Assembly: GCA_963814315.1 (NCBI GenBank)
Contig: CAWFCG010000003.1
Span: 186,001-250,000, forward strand
Source: JAFMJV01 sp963814315
Lineage (GTDB): Bacteria; Chloroflexota; Limnocylindria; Limnocylindrales; CSP1-4
DNA: 64,000 nucleotides
Direction of reading: 5' to 3'
The first letter of the stretch is position 1. Each line of letters starts with the position of its first letter. Positions 24,063 to 35,655 of this stretch are shown in pieces. The notes beneath the pieces were generated by a model. That model did not search any database. It had not been told where the DNA came from and worked only from the letters and a program-made list of their open reading frames with translations. Both the position numbers and the translations under genes were made by a program.

Positions 24063-25235
24063 GTGGCACGTATCGCGCTCGTTTCTACCTATCCACCGCG
24101 ACGTTGCGGCATCGCCACGTTCACGGCCGACCTCGGCCGGGCCATCGGCGATCGCGAGGTCGTGGCCTTGCACGGTCCGGACGACACCCGTGCGCTCGAT
24201 CGTGCGGTACATCATGTCATCCGCACCGAGGTTCGTGCTGACTTCGTCAGGGCTGCCCGCTCGCTGGGCGATTGCGGCGTGGGCGTCGTCTCTGTACAGC
24301 ATGAATACGGCATCTGGGGTGATCGTGACGGCGAGGGCGTGCTGGAGTTCCTCGCGGCGCTCTCCGCGCCTGCCGTGGCCACGCTGCACACCGTGCTGCG
24401 CCATCCAACGGCTGGGCAGGATCGCGTCATGCGGGGCATCCTCGATTTGACGGCGGCCGTGGTCGTCATGTCCAAGGCAGCAGCGACGATCCTCATCGAC
24501 CGGTATGCCGCCGACCCGGCCAAGGTGGAGATCATCCCGCATGGTGTGCCCGACCTGCCTTTCGTCCACCCAGACAGCGTCAAGCCGACCCTTGGATTGG
24601 CTGGCAAGAGCGTCCTGCTGAGCTTCGGCCTCGTCGGCCCCAGCAAAGGCTACGAGTCGGTGATCGAGATCATGCCCGACGTGGTGCGCGCCGTGCCCGA
24701 CGCCTGCTACGTGATCCTTGGGGCGACCCATCCGGCGCTGGTGCGGACCGAGGGTGAGCGCTACCGTACCAAGCTCGAAACCATGGCTGCCGACCTGGGC
24801 ATGACTGACCACGTGGTGTTCGTCGACCGCTTCGTGGGTCAGCACGAGCTGGGTCGCTGGCTCGAAGCCGCTGACGTGTTCGTGACGCCCTATCCCAACC
24901 TCGACCAGATCGTCTCGGGCACACTCTCGTACGCGATGGCAGCCGGCAAGGCGTCGGTCTCCACCCCGTACCTCTACGCCTCAGAGGTCCTCGCCGATGG
25001 ACGCGGTCGGTTGGTGCCAGCAGGGGCGCCTGCGGCCATGGGCGAGGCGCTGGTCGAGCTGCTCCAGGACCGTGGGCTCCGTGAGGCCATGGCACAGCGT
25101 GCCTACCTCCACGGACGCACCATGCTCTGGTCACGCGTCGCCGAGGGCTACGAACGGCTGTTCACGAGACTCCGCTCGGCGCCGCCCAGCATGGCGATCG
25201 TGGATATCCCGGCGCTGGCGGTGTCGAGTGTCTGA
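24063..25235 (+). CDS. Glycosyltransferase (GT4-like)
   Basis: The 390-residue protein starts ARIALVSTYPPRRCGIATF, the N-terminus typical of a GT-B group of bacterial glycosyltransferases. It continues with VQHEYGIWGD, IPHGVPDLPF and SFGLVGPSKGYESVIE. The donor-site-like part (VTPYPNLDQIVSGTLSYAMA, then GKASVSTPYLYASEVL) carries a Gln where GT4 enzymes often have an E-x7-E start, so the sugar donor is unclear. GTG at 24063 is chosen because it begins right at the conserved strand; the frame is open further upstream. It overlaps the next gene by 8 bases. Confidence 0.85.
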   Translation: MARIALVSTYPPRRCGIATFTADLGRAIGDREVVALHGPDDTRALDRAVHHVIRTEVRADFVRAARSLGDCGVGVVSVQHEYGIWGDRDGEGVLEFLAALSAPAVATLHTVLRHPTAGQDRVMRGILDLTAAVVVMSKAAATILIDRYAADPAKVEIIPHGVPDLPFVHPDSVKPTLGLAGKSVLLSFGLVGPSKGYESVIEIMPDVVRAVPDACYVILGATHPALVRTEGERYRTKLETMAADLGMTDHVVFVDRFVGQHELGRWLEAADVFVTPYPNLDQIVSGTLSYAMAAGKASVSTPYLYASEVLADGRGRLVPAGAPAAMGEALVELLQDRGLREAMAQRAYLHGRTMLWSRVAEGYERLFTRLRSAPPSMAIVDIPALAVSSV

Positions 25236-26328
25236 GCCATTCCCCCTGTTCCCAGTGAGCCGCCGGCACCTTGACGTGCTCACGACCGACATCGGGATCA
25301 TGCAGCATGCGCAGGCAGCCGAGCCCGATCCGAGCCACGGCTATTGCACCGATGATGTCTCGCGAGCCCTGCTCGTGGACCTGCTGCACCAGCGCGAGCT
25401 CGGCTGGGCGCCAGTGGCGGCTAGCGTCTCCCGGAACGTCACCTTCCTGGCCGAGGCCTTCGATCGCACGAGCGGTCGCTTCCGCAACCTCAGGCGCGCC
25501 GATGGCGACTGGCTTGGCGCGCCAGATTCGGAAGACGCCGATGCGCGGGCACTGCAGGCACTCGCCGAAGTCATCCTCTCGGCGCCAGCGGGTGCGGTCC
25601 GTAGCGACGCGACCATCCTGTTCGAGCGTGCCCTCCCGACAGCGAGCCGGGTCAGTTTCCTGCGCCCTCTTGCCGGCGTGATCCTGGCATGTGAGACGGC
25701 TCTCCGCGCCGGCCTGCGTGACGAGGTCATGGACATCTACCGATGGGCCGCGAACCAGCTGTCACAGTCCTTCGGGCACACGGTCGCGGATGTCTCCTGG
25801 CCCTGGCCTGAGAACCTGGTCACCTACGAGAACGAACTGCCCGCACAGGCACTGGTGGTCGCGGGCCGAAGCCTCGGTCGACCGAGAATGGTCCAAGCAG
25901 GGCTCCGGGTCCTCGACTGGCTCATCGACGCGCAGACGAACGCCGACGGGCAGTTGCGCACCGTTGGCAACGCGGGCTGGTGGCCCCGAGGTGGTCTGGC
26001 GGCTCGCTACGATCAACAACCCATCTCCGCGACGACACTCCTGCTGGCGGCAGAGACAGGCTACGAGGCGACCGGCGCGCCTCGCTATCTCGCTGCCGTG
26101 GAGTCGGCCTACGGCTGGTTCCTGGGCCGCAACGACGCCAACGCGTCTGTTGCCCAGCCAGAGGAGGGTGCCTGCGGCGACGGCATCGGTCCGGCTGGCG
26201 TCAGCCGTAACCAGGGTGCCGAGTCGACGTTGATGTGGCTCATCGCGCTGGAACATGTCCGCGGCCTCCGCGCCCGCGGCGTGCAACTGCAGCGTATGGA
26301 CGTCGATGCGCTGGCCGTGGCGTCCTGA
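25228..26328 (+). CDS. Glycan-cluster protein, probable alpha/alpha barrel
   Basis: The 366-residue protein has repeated paired helices with Gly/Trp-rich turns (for example ADVSWPWPENLVTYENELPA, GNAGWWPRGG, QPISATTLLLAAETGY). This pattern suits an (alpha/alpha)6 barrel as in many glycosidases and epimerases. The N-terminus LTTDIGIMQHAQ and CTDDVSRALL are probably family signatures. No exact activity can be named. It is sandwiched between two glycosyltransferases and overlaps the first, so it probably acts on the same oligosaccharide. The start is GTG at 25228. Confidence 0.65.
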   Translation: MSEPFPLFPVSRRHLDVLTTDIGIMQHAQAAEPDPSHGYCTDDVSRALLVDLLHQRELGWAPVAASVSRNVTFLAEAFDRTSGRFRNLRRADGDWLGAPDSEDADARALQALAEVILSAPAGAVRSDATILFERALPTASRVSFLRPLAGVILACETALRAGLRDEVMDIYRWAANQLSQSFGHTVADVSWPWPENLVTYENELPAQALVVAGRSLGRPRMVQAGLRVLDWLIDAQTNADGQLRTVGNAGWWPRGGLAARYDQQPISATTLLLAAETGYEATGAPRYLAAVESAYGWFLGRNDANASVAQPEEGACGDGIGPAGVSRNQGAESTLMWLIALEHVRGLRARGVQLQRMDVDALAVAS

Positions 26329-26405
26329 GGGTGATCAACCGGGAGCCGCCGATGTGTCCGCGGTGACAGCACACGACCTCGGGAGACCCGGCGAGGACCC
26401 ATGCG

Positions 26406-27452
26406 ATGGCTGAGCCGCTCCGTGTCGCCATGCTCGCCCCCATCTCGTGGCGGGTACCGCCGCGACACTACGGGCCCTGGGAGCAGTTCGTGTCGCTCCT
26501 GACCGAAGGGCTGGTTCGGCGTGGCGTCGAGGTCACCCTCTTCGCGACGGCCGACTCTGTCACGAGCGCGACCCTCAGCGCCTGCGTTCCGCGCGGATAC
26601 TCCGAGGACGCGTCGCTGGACCCCAAGGTCTGCGAGGCCCTGCATATCTCGGCGCTCTTCGAGCGCGCCGGGGACTTCGACATCATCCACAACAGCTTCG
26701 ACTTCCTGCCGCTCACGTACAGCGCCCTGGTGGACACCCCGGTCGTCACCACCGTCCATGGCTTCTCATCCGAGCGCATCGTGGCGGTCTACCAGAAGTA
26801 CAACGAGCGCGGCGCCTATGTGGCCATCAGTGACGCCGATCGTCACGAGAAGCTCGACTACGTCGCCACCATCCATCACGGCATCGATATGGCAGCGTTC
26901 GACCTATGCGCGACGCCAGGCTCGTACCTGCTCTTCTTCGGCCGCATCCACCCCGACAAGGGGACGGCCGCGGCCATCGACGTGGCGGAGGCAGCCGGCC
27001 TGACGCTCATCATCGCGGGCATCGTCCAGGACCAGGCGTACTTTGAACGGCTGGTGCAGCCACGGCTGGATGGGGAGCGGGTCAAGTACGTCGGACCGGT
27101 CGGTCCGGAGGCTCGCGGTGGGTTGCTCGGCGGTGCCCGAGCCCTGCTTCATCTGATCGACTTCGAAGAGCCCTTCGGGTTCAGCGTGGTCGAGGCCATG
27201 GCCTGCGGAACACCGGTCATCGCCAATGCGCGCGGGTCGATGCCGGAGATCGTGGGTGAGGGCGAAGGCGGCTATCTCGTGCAGAGCTTCGACGAAGCGG
27301 TGGCTGCGGTGCACGCGTCAGCCGGCATCGACCGCCGCGGCGTACGGGCATCGGTCGAGCGACGCTTCGATGCGGAGCGCATGGTCGACGACTACCTCGA
27401 GGTCTACCGCGCGGTGGTCGCGCAGCACCGGTCCGTCACGGCCCCTGGGTGA
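26406..27452 (+). CDS. Glycosyltransferase family 4 protein
   Basis: The GT-B protein of 348 residues starts LRVAMLAPISWRVPPRHYGP, with the Gly/Tyr-rich acceptor-side motif GPWEQFVSLLTEGL. It has HNSFDFLPL, VVTTVHG and the central hinge LLFFGRIHPDKGTAAAI. The donor motif is EEPFGFSVVEAMACGTPVIA, the classic E-x7-E region, followed by GSMPEIV. It is a retaining sugar transferase, probably cytosolic. Its end overlaps the end of the convergent GH130 gene by 17 bases, so the two transcripts collide there. Confidence 0.9.
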   Translation: MAEPLRVAMLAPISWRVPPRHYGPWEQFVSLLTEGLVRRGVEVTLFATADSVTSATLSACVPRGYSEDASLDPKVCEALHISALFERAGDFDIIHNSFDFLPLTYSALVDTPVVTTVHGFSSERIVAVYQKYNERGAYVAISDADRHEKLDYVATIHHGIDMAAFDLCATPGSYLLFFGRIHPDKGTAAAIDVAEAAGLTLIIAGIVQDQAYFERLVQPRLDGERVKYVGPVGPEARGGLLGGARALLHLIDFEEPFGFSVVEAMACGTPVIANARGSMPEIVGEGEGGYLVQSFDEAVAAVHASAGIDRRGVRASVERRFDAERMVDDYLEVYRAVVAQHRSVTAPG

Positions 27453-28986
27453 GCCTCTCGAGGATGTCCGCGAGCGGGATCGCGGCGATGCCGCTGCCGA
27501 GGTCGGAGAAGCCGTAGGGGATCACCAGGTCTCCGCCGTGGATCATGCTTCCGCACGAGTAGACGACGTTGGGCACGTAGCCATCGCGCTCATCCTCGCT
27601 GGGCACCAGCAGCGGCTCATCGAGGTGGCCGATGACCCGCCGGGGATCGTCGATGTCGAGAAGGATCGCTCCCAGGGCATAGCGTCGCAGCGGGCCGACG
27701 CCGTGGGTGATCACCAGCCAACCGGCCTCAGTCTCGAGTGGTGAGCCGCAGTTGCCAAGCTGCATCAGCTCCCACGGCGACACCGGCCGCTGGATGAGGT
27801 ACGGGTCGCGCCAGGTGCGGACGTCGTCCGAGTACATCAGGAAGTTGCTTTCGTTGTCCTGTCGCGAGAGAGCGGCATAGCGCCCGTCGATCAGGCGGGG
27901 AAAGAGAGCCATGCCCTTGTTGCGCGCCGCCTCACCGTTGAGCGTGTTGACCCGAAAGCGTCGGAAGTCAGCGGTCTCGATGAGCTGCGGCAGGATCTGG
28001 AACCCATCGAAAGCGGTATAGATGGCGTAGTAGAGGACCGTGCCATCGTCGTGGCTGAAGCGTACGAAGCGGGCGTCCTCCATGCCCTGACTCTCGGCCG
28101 GGCCGGACGGAAAGATGACTCTCTCGGAGATGTCCGAGTCGGCGTCAAACTCGATGCTGTAGTTCGAGGCCGCCACCCAGCGGATGATCCTGGTCGTTTC
28201 GTAGGCCACGGCAGGGTCGACGCCACGGGCGTGGAGGTCAGCGATGGCGGCCTCAAGGTCCCCGAGCGTGAACCTCTCCGACAGCGGATCGAGCACCAGG
28301 CCGCTGATCTCGTTGAGCACGCCCAGCTCCTGCAGCTTCACGCGGAAGGCGTGCCGGTGATACAGCGGCTCTGTACGCTCTCCGATGGTGGCGTGACGAC
28401 TCGGCGCGTCAACGACGATGCGGCCATCCGCATCGAGGACTCCTGACCGGAACTCGACCGAGGAGAGGTGCCCTTCCCCGATCGCGCGAAGGCTGACGAC
28501 GAACCGCTGCTGCCCGGGACCGAGGCCGCTTTGATCCGGCGCGGGAACGATGGACGGGTTCGACAAGGCTGCCGCCTCGATGGCGTACTCATGGGTGAAA
28601 TAGGCGCCGATAAGGAGACGGCGATCCTGCGTAAGAGCAGCGGTATCCTCGATCAGGCCAGCTACGGCCTCGTAGTTGCGAAGCAGCACACCGTCGAGGT
28701 CAGGATGCCGGCCTTCGAACTGCGCCCGTGCAGCCGTGAGGGTGGCTGACGCATCTTCCTCCGACAAGTGCAGGATGCGATCGATGACCTGCTGGGCCCG
28801 AGTATGGCCGTTGGCGGGGATGTGGGCGCCAGGCATGAACGGCTTGATGACCACCCGCCGGGCATCAGGACGCAGCCGGACTGGCGTGCGGGTAACAGGG
28901 ATCACGCCCGGGTCAAGAGCCCAGGAACCCAAGCCTTGCCGCCACACACGCACGCGAGTCTCACCCAGAGAGAGTACGGCATCCAC
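27436..28986 (-). CDS. GH130 family glycosidase/phosphorylase
   Basis: The 516-residue protein matches GH130 (beta-mannoside phosphorylases and hydrolases), a five-bladed beta propeller. Recognisable pieces are SGPAESQGMEDARFVRF, NKGMALFPRLIDGRYAALSR, NESNFLMYS, LMQLGNCGSPLETEAGWL, VITHGVGPLRRYALGAILLD and YVPNVVYSCGSMIHGGDLVI. An N-terminal extension of about 150 residues (VRLRPDARRVVIKPF onward) is typical of the longer GH130 subgroup. It faces the glycosyltransferase genes tail to tail. The likely role is making or recycling a mannose-containing glycan, but the substrate is not deducible here. Confidence 0.85.
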   Translation of the reverse strand: MDAVLSLGETRVRVWRQGLGSWALDPGVIPVTRTPVRLRPDARRVVIKPFMPGAHIPANGHTRAQQVIDRILHLSEEDASATLTAARAQFEGRHPDLDGVLLRNYEAVAGLIEDTAALTQDRRLLIGAYFTHEYAIEAAALSNPSIVPAPDQSGLGPGQQRFVVSLRAIGEGHLSSVEFRSGVLDADGRIVVDAPSRHATIGERTEPLYHRHAFRVKLQELGVLNEISGLVLDPLSERFTLGDLEAAIADLHARGVDPAVAYETTRIIRWVAASNYSIEFDADSDISERVIFPSGPAESQGMEDARFVRFSHDDGTVLYYAIYTAFDGFQILPQLIETADFRRFRVNTLNGEAARNKGMALFPRLIDGRYAALSRQDNESNFLMYSDDVRTWRDPYLIQRPVSPWELMQLGNCGSPLETEAGWLVITHGVGPLRRYALGAILLDIDDPRRVIGHLDEPLLVPSEDERDGYVPNVVYSCGSMIHGGDLVIPYGFSDLGSGIAAIPLADILERLTQGP

Positions 28987-29084
28987 ATCACCGACGCGGT
29001 GGTCGTTCGCTCCCAGTCTCGGGTGCTACGATCGCCCATCAGTCAGTCCGCCTCGCAGCGGCCAGCCATCCAGGAAGGAGCCAC

Positions 29085-29861
29085 GTGACCGTCGCAGGAC
29101 GCCGCATCGTCGTCACCGGCGCCTCGAGCGGGCTCGGTGCCCACACCGTCCGGACACTGGCTCGCGAAGGTGCGAACGTCCTGGCTGTGGCGCGACGACT
29201 CGACCGCCTTGAGCGACTGGTGGAGGAGCTCGCCGATGCCCCCGGACGGGCGGTGCCGTTCCGCGCCGACGTGACCTCGCCCCAAGGATGTGAGAACGCC
29301 ATCGCGGCTGCCGTTTCGGCGTTCGGAGGGGTCGACGTGCTGGTCAACAACGCTGGGAGTGAGGTCCAGGGCTCGATCGAGCGACTCGCGATCGATGACT
29401 TCGAGGGCATGTTCCGGGCCAATGTGTCCAGCATCTTCTTGTGCGTGCGAGCCGCGCTGCCGGCCCTTCGTGACAGCCGCGGGTCGGTCATCAACGTCGG
29501 CTCAACGGTCGTCGCCCGACCGCCGCGAGATCGGTTCGGCTACGTCGCCTCGAAGGGTGCGGTGGAGGCGATGACGCGCGCCATGGCCGTCGACCTGGGC
29601 CGGGATGGCATCCGTGTCAACGTCATCCGCCCCGGCATCATCCCCTCGGAGCTTCGGGGCTCGAGCGAAGAGGAAGAGCGAGCCCGTTTCGCGGCTGGTG
29701 GCATCACCTGGCGTCAAGCGCTCGACGATATCGGCCACGGCGGCGATATCGCGTCGGCCGTCTCGTGGCTTGCTTCTGAAGACAACCGGTTCGTCACCGG
29801 CACGGTCATCGATGTCGATGGCGGCTTCAGCCTTGGAGTCGCTGACGCCGATCGCGCCTAA
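29085..29861 (+). CDS. Short-chain dehydrogenase/reductase
   Basis: This is a classical SDR of 258 residues: the NAD(P) motif VTGASSGLGAHTV, an Arg after strand 2 (ARRLDRL) favouring NADP, LVNNAGSE, the catalytic Ser in VINVGSTVV, YVASK with Tyr and Lys, and a C-terminal VIDVDGGFSLG. GTG at 29085 follows GGAAGGAG closely. It stands alone, divergent from the GH130 gene. The substrate is unknown. Confidence 0.9.
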   Translation: MTVAGRRIVVTGASSGLGAHTVRTLAREGANVLAVARRLDRLERLVEELADAPGRAVPFRADVTSPQGCENAIAAAVSAFGGVDVLVNNAGSEVQGSIERLAIDDFEGMFRANVSSIFLCVRAALPALRDSRGSVINVGSTVVARPPRDRFGYVASKGAVEAMTRAMAVDLGRDGIRVNVIRPGIIPSELRGSSEEEERARFAAGGITWRQALDDIGHGGDIASAVSWLASEDNRFVTGTVIDVDGGFSLGVADADRA

Positions 29862-30036
29862 CGCGTCGCCTCTCCGGCCAGCTCGGCCATGCGCTGCGCC
29901 GTGTAGGCCGGGCCCTCAGGTCTTCAACCGTTCGTGCGAGATGTCGCCGGCGGAGTACGGGCGCTACTACGCGCCGAGTGCAGGTGGCTGACGCAGCGTC
30001 TCGGCCGGCTGGCCTTGCGGATGCCTTGGATACTGC

Positions 30037-30369
30037 CTACGCGCCAGTGGAACGGGATAGCGCGTACGTCGTGCCGATGCTGACCCAGCGCGCCAAATCT
30101 GCATCGGTGAGTACCCCGTCGGGGCCGACATAGACCATGCCCCGCGACGGCCGCCCGGTGAAGTCCATGGGACGCGCGTGTGGTCGCCCGACCATCTCTT
30201 CGTAGGCCTCTCGGCCGACGCGGACCATGAGGTCTTCACCGACGATGCCGACGGCCATCTTGTCGGCGACCATGAAGGCCAGGCCGCCGAACATCTTCAG
30301 CTCGCGGACATCATGGCGAGACGCGAGCAGGGACCGGATGCGCTGGGCGAGTGCTTCGTCGTAGGCCAT
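30037..30369 (-). CDS. TfoX/Sxy N-terminal domain protein
   Basis: The 110-residue product MAYDEALAQRIRSLLASRHD with KMFGGLAFMVADKMAVGI is a stand-alone TfoX N-terminal domain. It ends near the Trp-containing LARWVSIGTTYAL. The full-length family regulates competence in Gammaproteobacteria; single-domain versions in other phyla have no known role. The longer open frame upstream is not protein-like, so the ATG at 30369 is used. Confidence 0.85.
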   Translation of the reverse strand: MAYDEALAQRIRSLLASRHDVRELKMFGGLAFMVADKMAVGIVGEDLMVRVGREAYEEMVGRPHARPMDFTGRPSRGMVYVGPDGVLTDADLARWVSIGTTYALSRSTGA

Positions 30370-30496
30370 CTTGAGCTCCACCTTCGCGACGGCGACCACC
30401 ACGTGCGTCGGTGGCCCCGAGGGAACCAGATGATACTCAACGTGGCACCATCCACTTCCTGCCCGAGGTTCGCATCGACGGTACCCTGTCCGTGTT

Positions 30497-31447
30497 GTGA
30501 GCGCTACCCCTCTCGCGTGTCGCCTGATGCCATTCGTCTTGGTCAGTTGCCTGCTGTCCCTCTCTGTCACGGCGGCCCTGGCGCAGGACGCCAGCCCGAT
30601 GCCGTCGCCATCCACGCCTGCGTCCACCAGCCCGGACAGCGGCCCACTGGACGGAAGCTGGGATGTCATCCGCTTCGACGCCTGGGGCGAGGGACTCGTA
30701 GCCCCGCGCCCGGACACGACGCTGACGGCCGCGTTCCTGCCCGACGGGCGCCTGGAAGGGGAGACCGGCTGCGGCACCTACACCGGCGGCTACACCGGCG
30801 ATGAGAACAGCCTGGGACTAGGCATCATCAGCAAGGGCGCCGACCCCTGCGACGTTCCCACCACCGAAGAGGCGGTGGCCTATTCGGTCGCGCTGGAGGC
30901 GGTCGCCGCTTGGCAGGCTGCCGAAGGCGGCGTCGAGCTGCTCGACGACAGCGGGCGCGTACGCGTCGAGCTGAGGCGCGCCGACCGTGCGGGATTGGTC
31001 GGGAACTGGGTGGCTGATCGGTACGCGCGCGCCAACGGCACGTTGACCGAGCCACTGGTCGACCGACCCATCACCATCGCGTTCGCCGAGGATGGCAGCG
31101 TGTTGGGCAGCACCGGCTGCCGTGTGCTGGAAGGGGCCTATGTGAGCGAGCGGGACCGGGTCGTCATCGCACCTGTGGAGACGACCGGCCTGCCCTGCGA
31201 GGGTGACGCGCGAGGCCAAGAGCGGCGTCTGCTGGCCATCTTCGACGCGGTCGTTTCCTGGGAGCGAGAGGGCCAGACCTTGGTGCTGACCGATGGGAAC
31301 GGGGAAGTGCTGCTTGAGATGCGGGCCTCTGAGGGTCCGGCGCTGCCGACCGAGATGAGTATGCCGGTCGAGTCGAGCGCGTCGGCCGCGCCGAGCGGGT
31401 CGGCCGAGTCCGCCGAGTCCGCAGCACCCCTCGAGGCTGAGGCGTGA
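30497..31447 (+). CDS. Secreted protein with two META (HslJ-like) domains
   Basis: A Sec signal peptide ends at about residue 30 (VTAALAQD). Two related domains follow: SWDVIRFDAWGEGL with LEGETGCGTYTGGYTGD, and GNWVADRYARANGTL with VLGSTGCRVLEGAYVS. The GCNxYxG-like core marks META/HslJ domains, usually found in envelope stress or lipoproteins. The C-terminal 30 residues are a Ser/Ala/Glu repeat. The start is GTG at 30497. The stop overlaps the next gene in GTGA, suggesting a two-gene operon. Confidence 0.8.
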   Translation: MSATPLACRLMPFVLVSCLLSLSVTAALAQDASPMPSPSTPASTSPDSGPLDGSWDVIRFDAWGEGLVAPRPDTTLTAAFLPDGRLEGETGCGTYTGGYTGDENSLGLGIISKGADPCDVPTTEEAVAYSVALEAVAAWQAAEGGVELLDDSGRVRVELRRADRAGLVGNWVADRYARANGTLTEPLVDRPITIAFAEDGSVLGSTGCRVLEGAYVSERDRVVIAPVETTGLPCEGDARGQERRLLAIFDAVVSWEREGQTLVLTDGNGEVLLEMRASEGPALPTEMSMPVESSASAAPSGSAESAESAAPLEAEA

Positions 31448-32760
31448 CGCACCAGGATCTCTCGACACCGCCGGCGCTGCCGACCGAGCCGGCTGGGCGG
31501 CGCCTGCGTTCGGGCGCGGTCCTCAGCCTCGGCATCATCGTCATCGGCCTGATCGGCATCGCCGGCCTGCTCCTGGCAAGCCTCGTGACCGGGGAGGACG
31601 CTCCCTTGGCCGAGTCGGTCGATCTCCCCCTGCGGTTCGACCCCGTCGTCGAGGGTCTGGCCGCGCCGGTCCTGCTCATCGGGTCGGGTGACGGCAGTGG
31701 CGACCGCTACATCGTCGAGCAGGGCGGTCGCATCCTGCGCCTCACCTCGGACGGCTCCATCGATGCCCAGCCCTTCCTCGACATCTCGGACCACGTCAAG
31801 CACGATGGCGAGCAGGGCTTGCTGGGCCTGGCCTTCCATCCCGATTTTGCCCAGAACGGTCGCTTCTTCGTGGACTACACACGTCGTGACGACGGAGCCA
31901 CCACCATCAGCGAGTTCACCACCGCGGTCGACGGTGCCGACGTCGAGCCCGTCGAGTCGACCGAGCGAACCCTGCTCACCATCGACCAGCCGTACTCCAA
32001 CCACAACGGCGGCATGCTCGCCTTCGACGATGCGGGCATGCTGATCGTCTCGACCGGCGATGGCGGCTCCGGTGGCGATCCCCTCGGCAACGGGCAGGAC
32101 CGAGCCTCCCTGCTGGGCAAGCTGCTGCGTCTCGATGTCGACCGTGGCTGGCCGTACGCGACACCGCGGGACAACGGCTTTGCCGACGACCCTGAGGCCA
32201 AACCGGAGATCCATGCCATCGGCTTGCGCAACGCCTGGCGCTTCAGCGTCGATCGTGACTCGGGCGTCCTCTTTATCGGCGACGTTGGACAGGGTGAGTG
32301 GGAGGAGATCGACGTCCTGTCACCCGGCACTGTCGAGCCCTCGTTCGGTTGGAACCAGATGGAAGGTCGCGAGTGCTTCGGCGGCGGCCCCTGTGACCCT
32401 GCCGCACACATCCTCCCTGTCGTCGCCTACGCGCACGACGATGGCGACCGCTCCCACTGCAGCGTCATCGGTGGCTACGCCTATCGTGGGGCAGCCGGGT
32501 CGCTCCCTGACGGCACCTACCTGTACGCCGACTATTGCAGCGGCACGGTCTGGGCCGTACCGACCGGCCAGCTGCTCGCGGGTGACGCCCAGCCGACCAT
32601 CGTGGGCCAGGTCCCGTCGGGCACCGGCAAGGCGCTGTCATTCGGCGAAGACGACGACGGCGAACTCTATCTACTCACCAGCGGCGGCCACGTTCTCCGC
32701 ATCAGTGCGGTCGACTCCAGCAGCACCGAAGCCACAGACCCAGAGGCCGCATCGGGGTAG
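31444..32760 (+). CDS. PQQ-dependent sugar dehydrogenase family protein (sorbosone/glucose type)
   Basis: The protein of 438 residues has one N-terminal membrane anchor (about 26-48) and an extracytoplasmic six-bladed propeller. Signatures include VEQGGRILRL, EQGLLGLAFHPDFAQNGRFF, YSNHNGGMLAFDDAGMLIVS, GDGGSGGDPLGNGQDRASLL, IGLRNAWRFSVDRDSG and GDVGQGEWEEID. Many members of this family have no proven PQQ activity. The second half contains paired Cys (CFGGGPCDP and later SHC and DYC) suited to an oxidising exterior. It is co-transcribed with the META-domain gene. Confidence 0.88.
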   Translation: MTHQDLSTPPALPTEPAGRRLRSGAVLSLGIIVIGLIGIAGLLLASLVTGEDAPLAESVDLPLRFDPVVEGLAAPVLLIGSGDGSGDRYIVEQGGRILRLTSDGSIDAQPFLDISDHVKHDGEQGLLGLAFHPDFAQNGRFFVDYTRRDDGATTISEFTTAVDGADVEPVESTERTLLTIDQPYSNHNGGMLAFDDAGMLIVSTGDGGSGGDPLGNGQDRASLLGKLLRLDVDRGWPYATPRDNGFADDPEAKPEIHAIGLRNAWRFSVDRDSGVLFIGDVGQGEWEEIDVLSPGTVEPSFGWNQMEGRECFGGGPCDPAAHILPVVAYAHDDGDRSHCSVIGGYAYRGAAGSLPDGTYLYADYCSGTVWAVPTGQLLAGDAQPTIVGQVPSGTGKALSFGEDDDGELYLLTSGGHVLRISAVDSSSTEATDPEAASG

Positions 32761-32772
32761 GTCTGTACGGCG

Positions 32773-35493
<2,721 letters not shown>

Positions 35494-35592
35494 GAGGCGA
35501 GCTCCATTCAAAGGGCGCGGCGGGCGCGCTCACGATGTCGGCTCCTGACGGGAGTGCCCGCCTCGGGTCGGTCGAGTGTGGTTCGTCTCCAG

Positions 35593-35643
35593 TATACGAC
35601 CGGGCCCCCGATACGACCGGGCCCTCTATACGACCGGGCTTCA
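35593..35643. repeat. Three 17-bp iterons between acnA and the DUF2520 gene
   Basis: The unit TATACGACCGGGC plus four variable bases is repeated exactly three times at 17-base spacing (35593, 35610, 35627; the second starts with G). The third copy ends in a small hairpin, CGGGC-TTCA-GCCCG (35635-35648). The array sits in the divergent promoter gap just before the + strand gene. It could be an operator for either gene; each TATACG is also -10-like. Confidence 0.75.
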
Positions 35644-35655
35644 GCCCGATAGGCT

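Noticed and set aside
25228..26328. Calling this gene an N-acylglucosamine 2-epimerase or mannosidase
   Set aside because: The helical-barrel pattern fits several enzyme families, and no catalytic motif could be matched with confidence.
29862..29930. Possible gene end on the reverse strand (EGPAYTAQRMAELAGEATR)
   Set aside because: Protein-like for about 19 residues, but no start or upstream continuation could be followed; too short to support.
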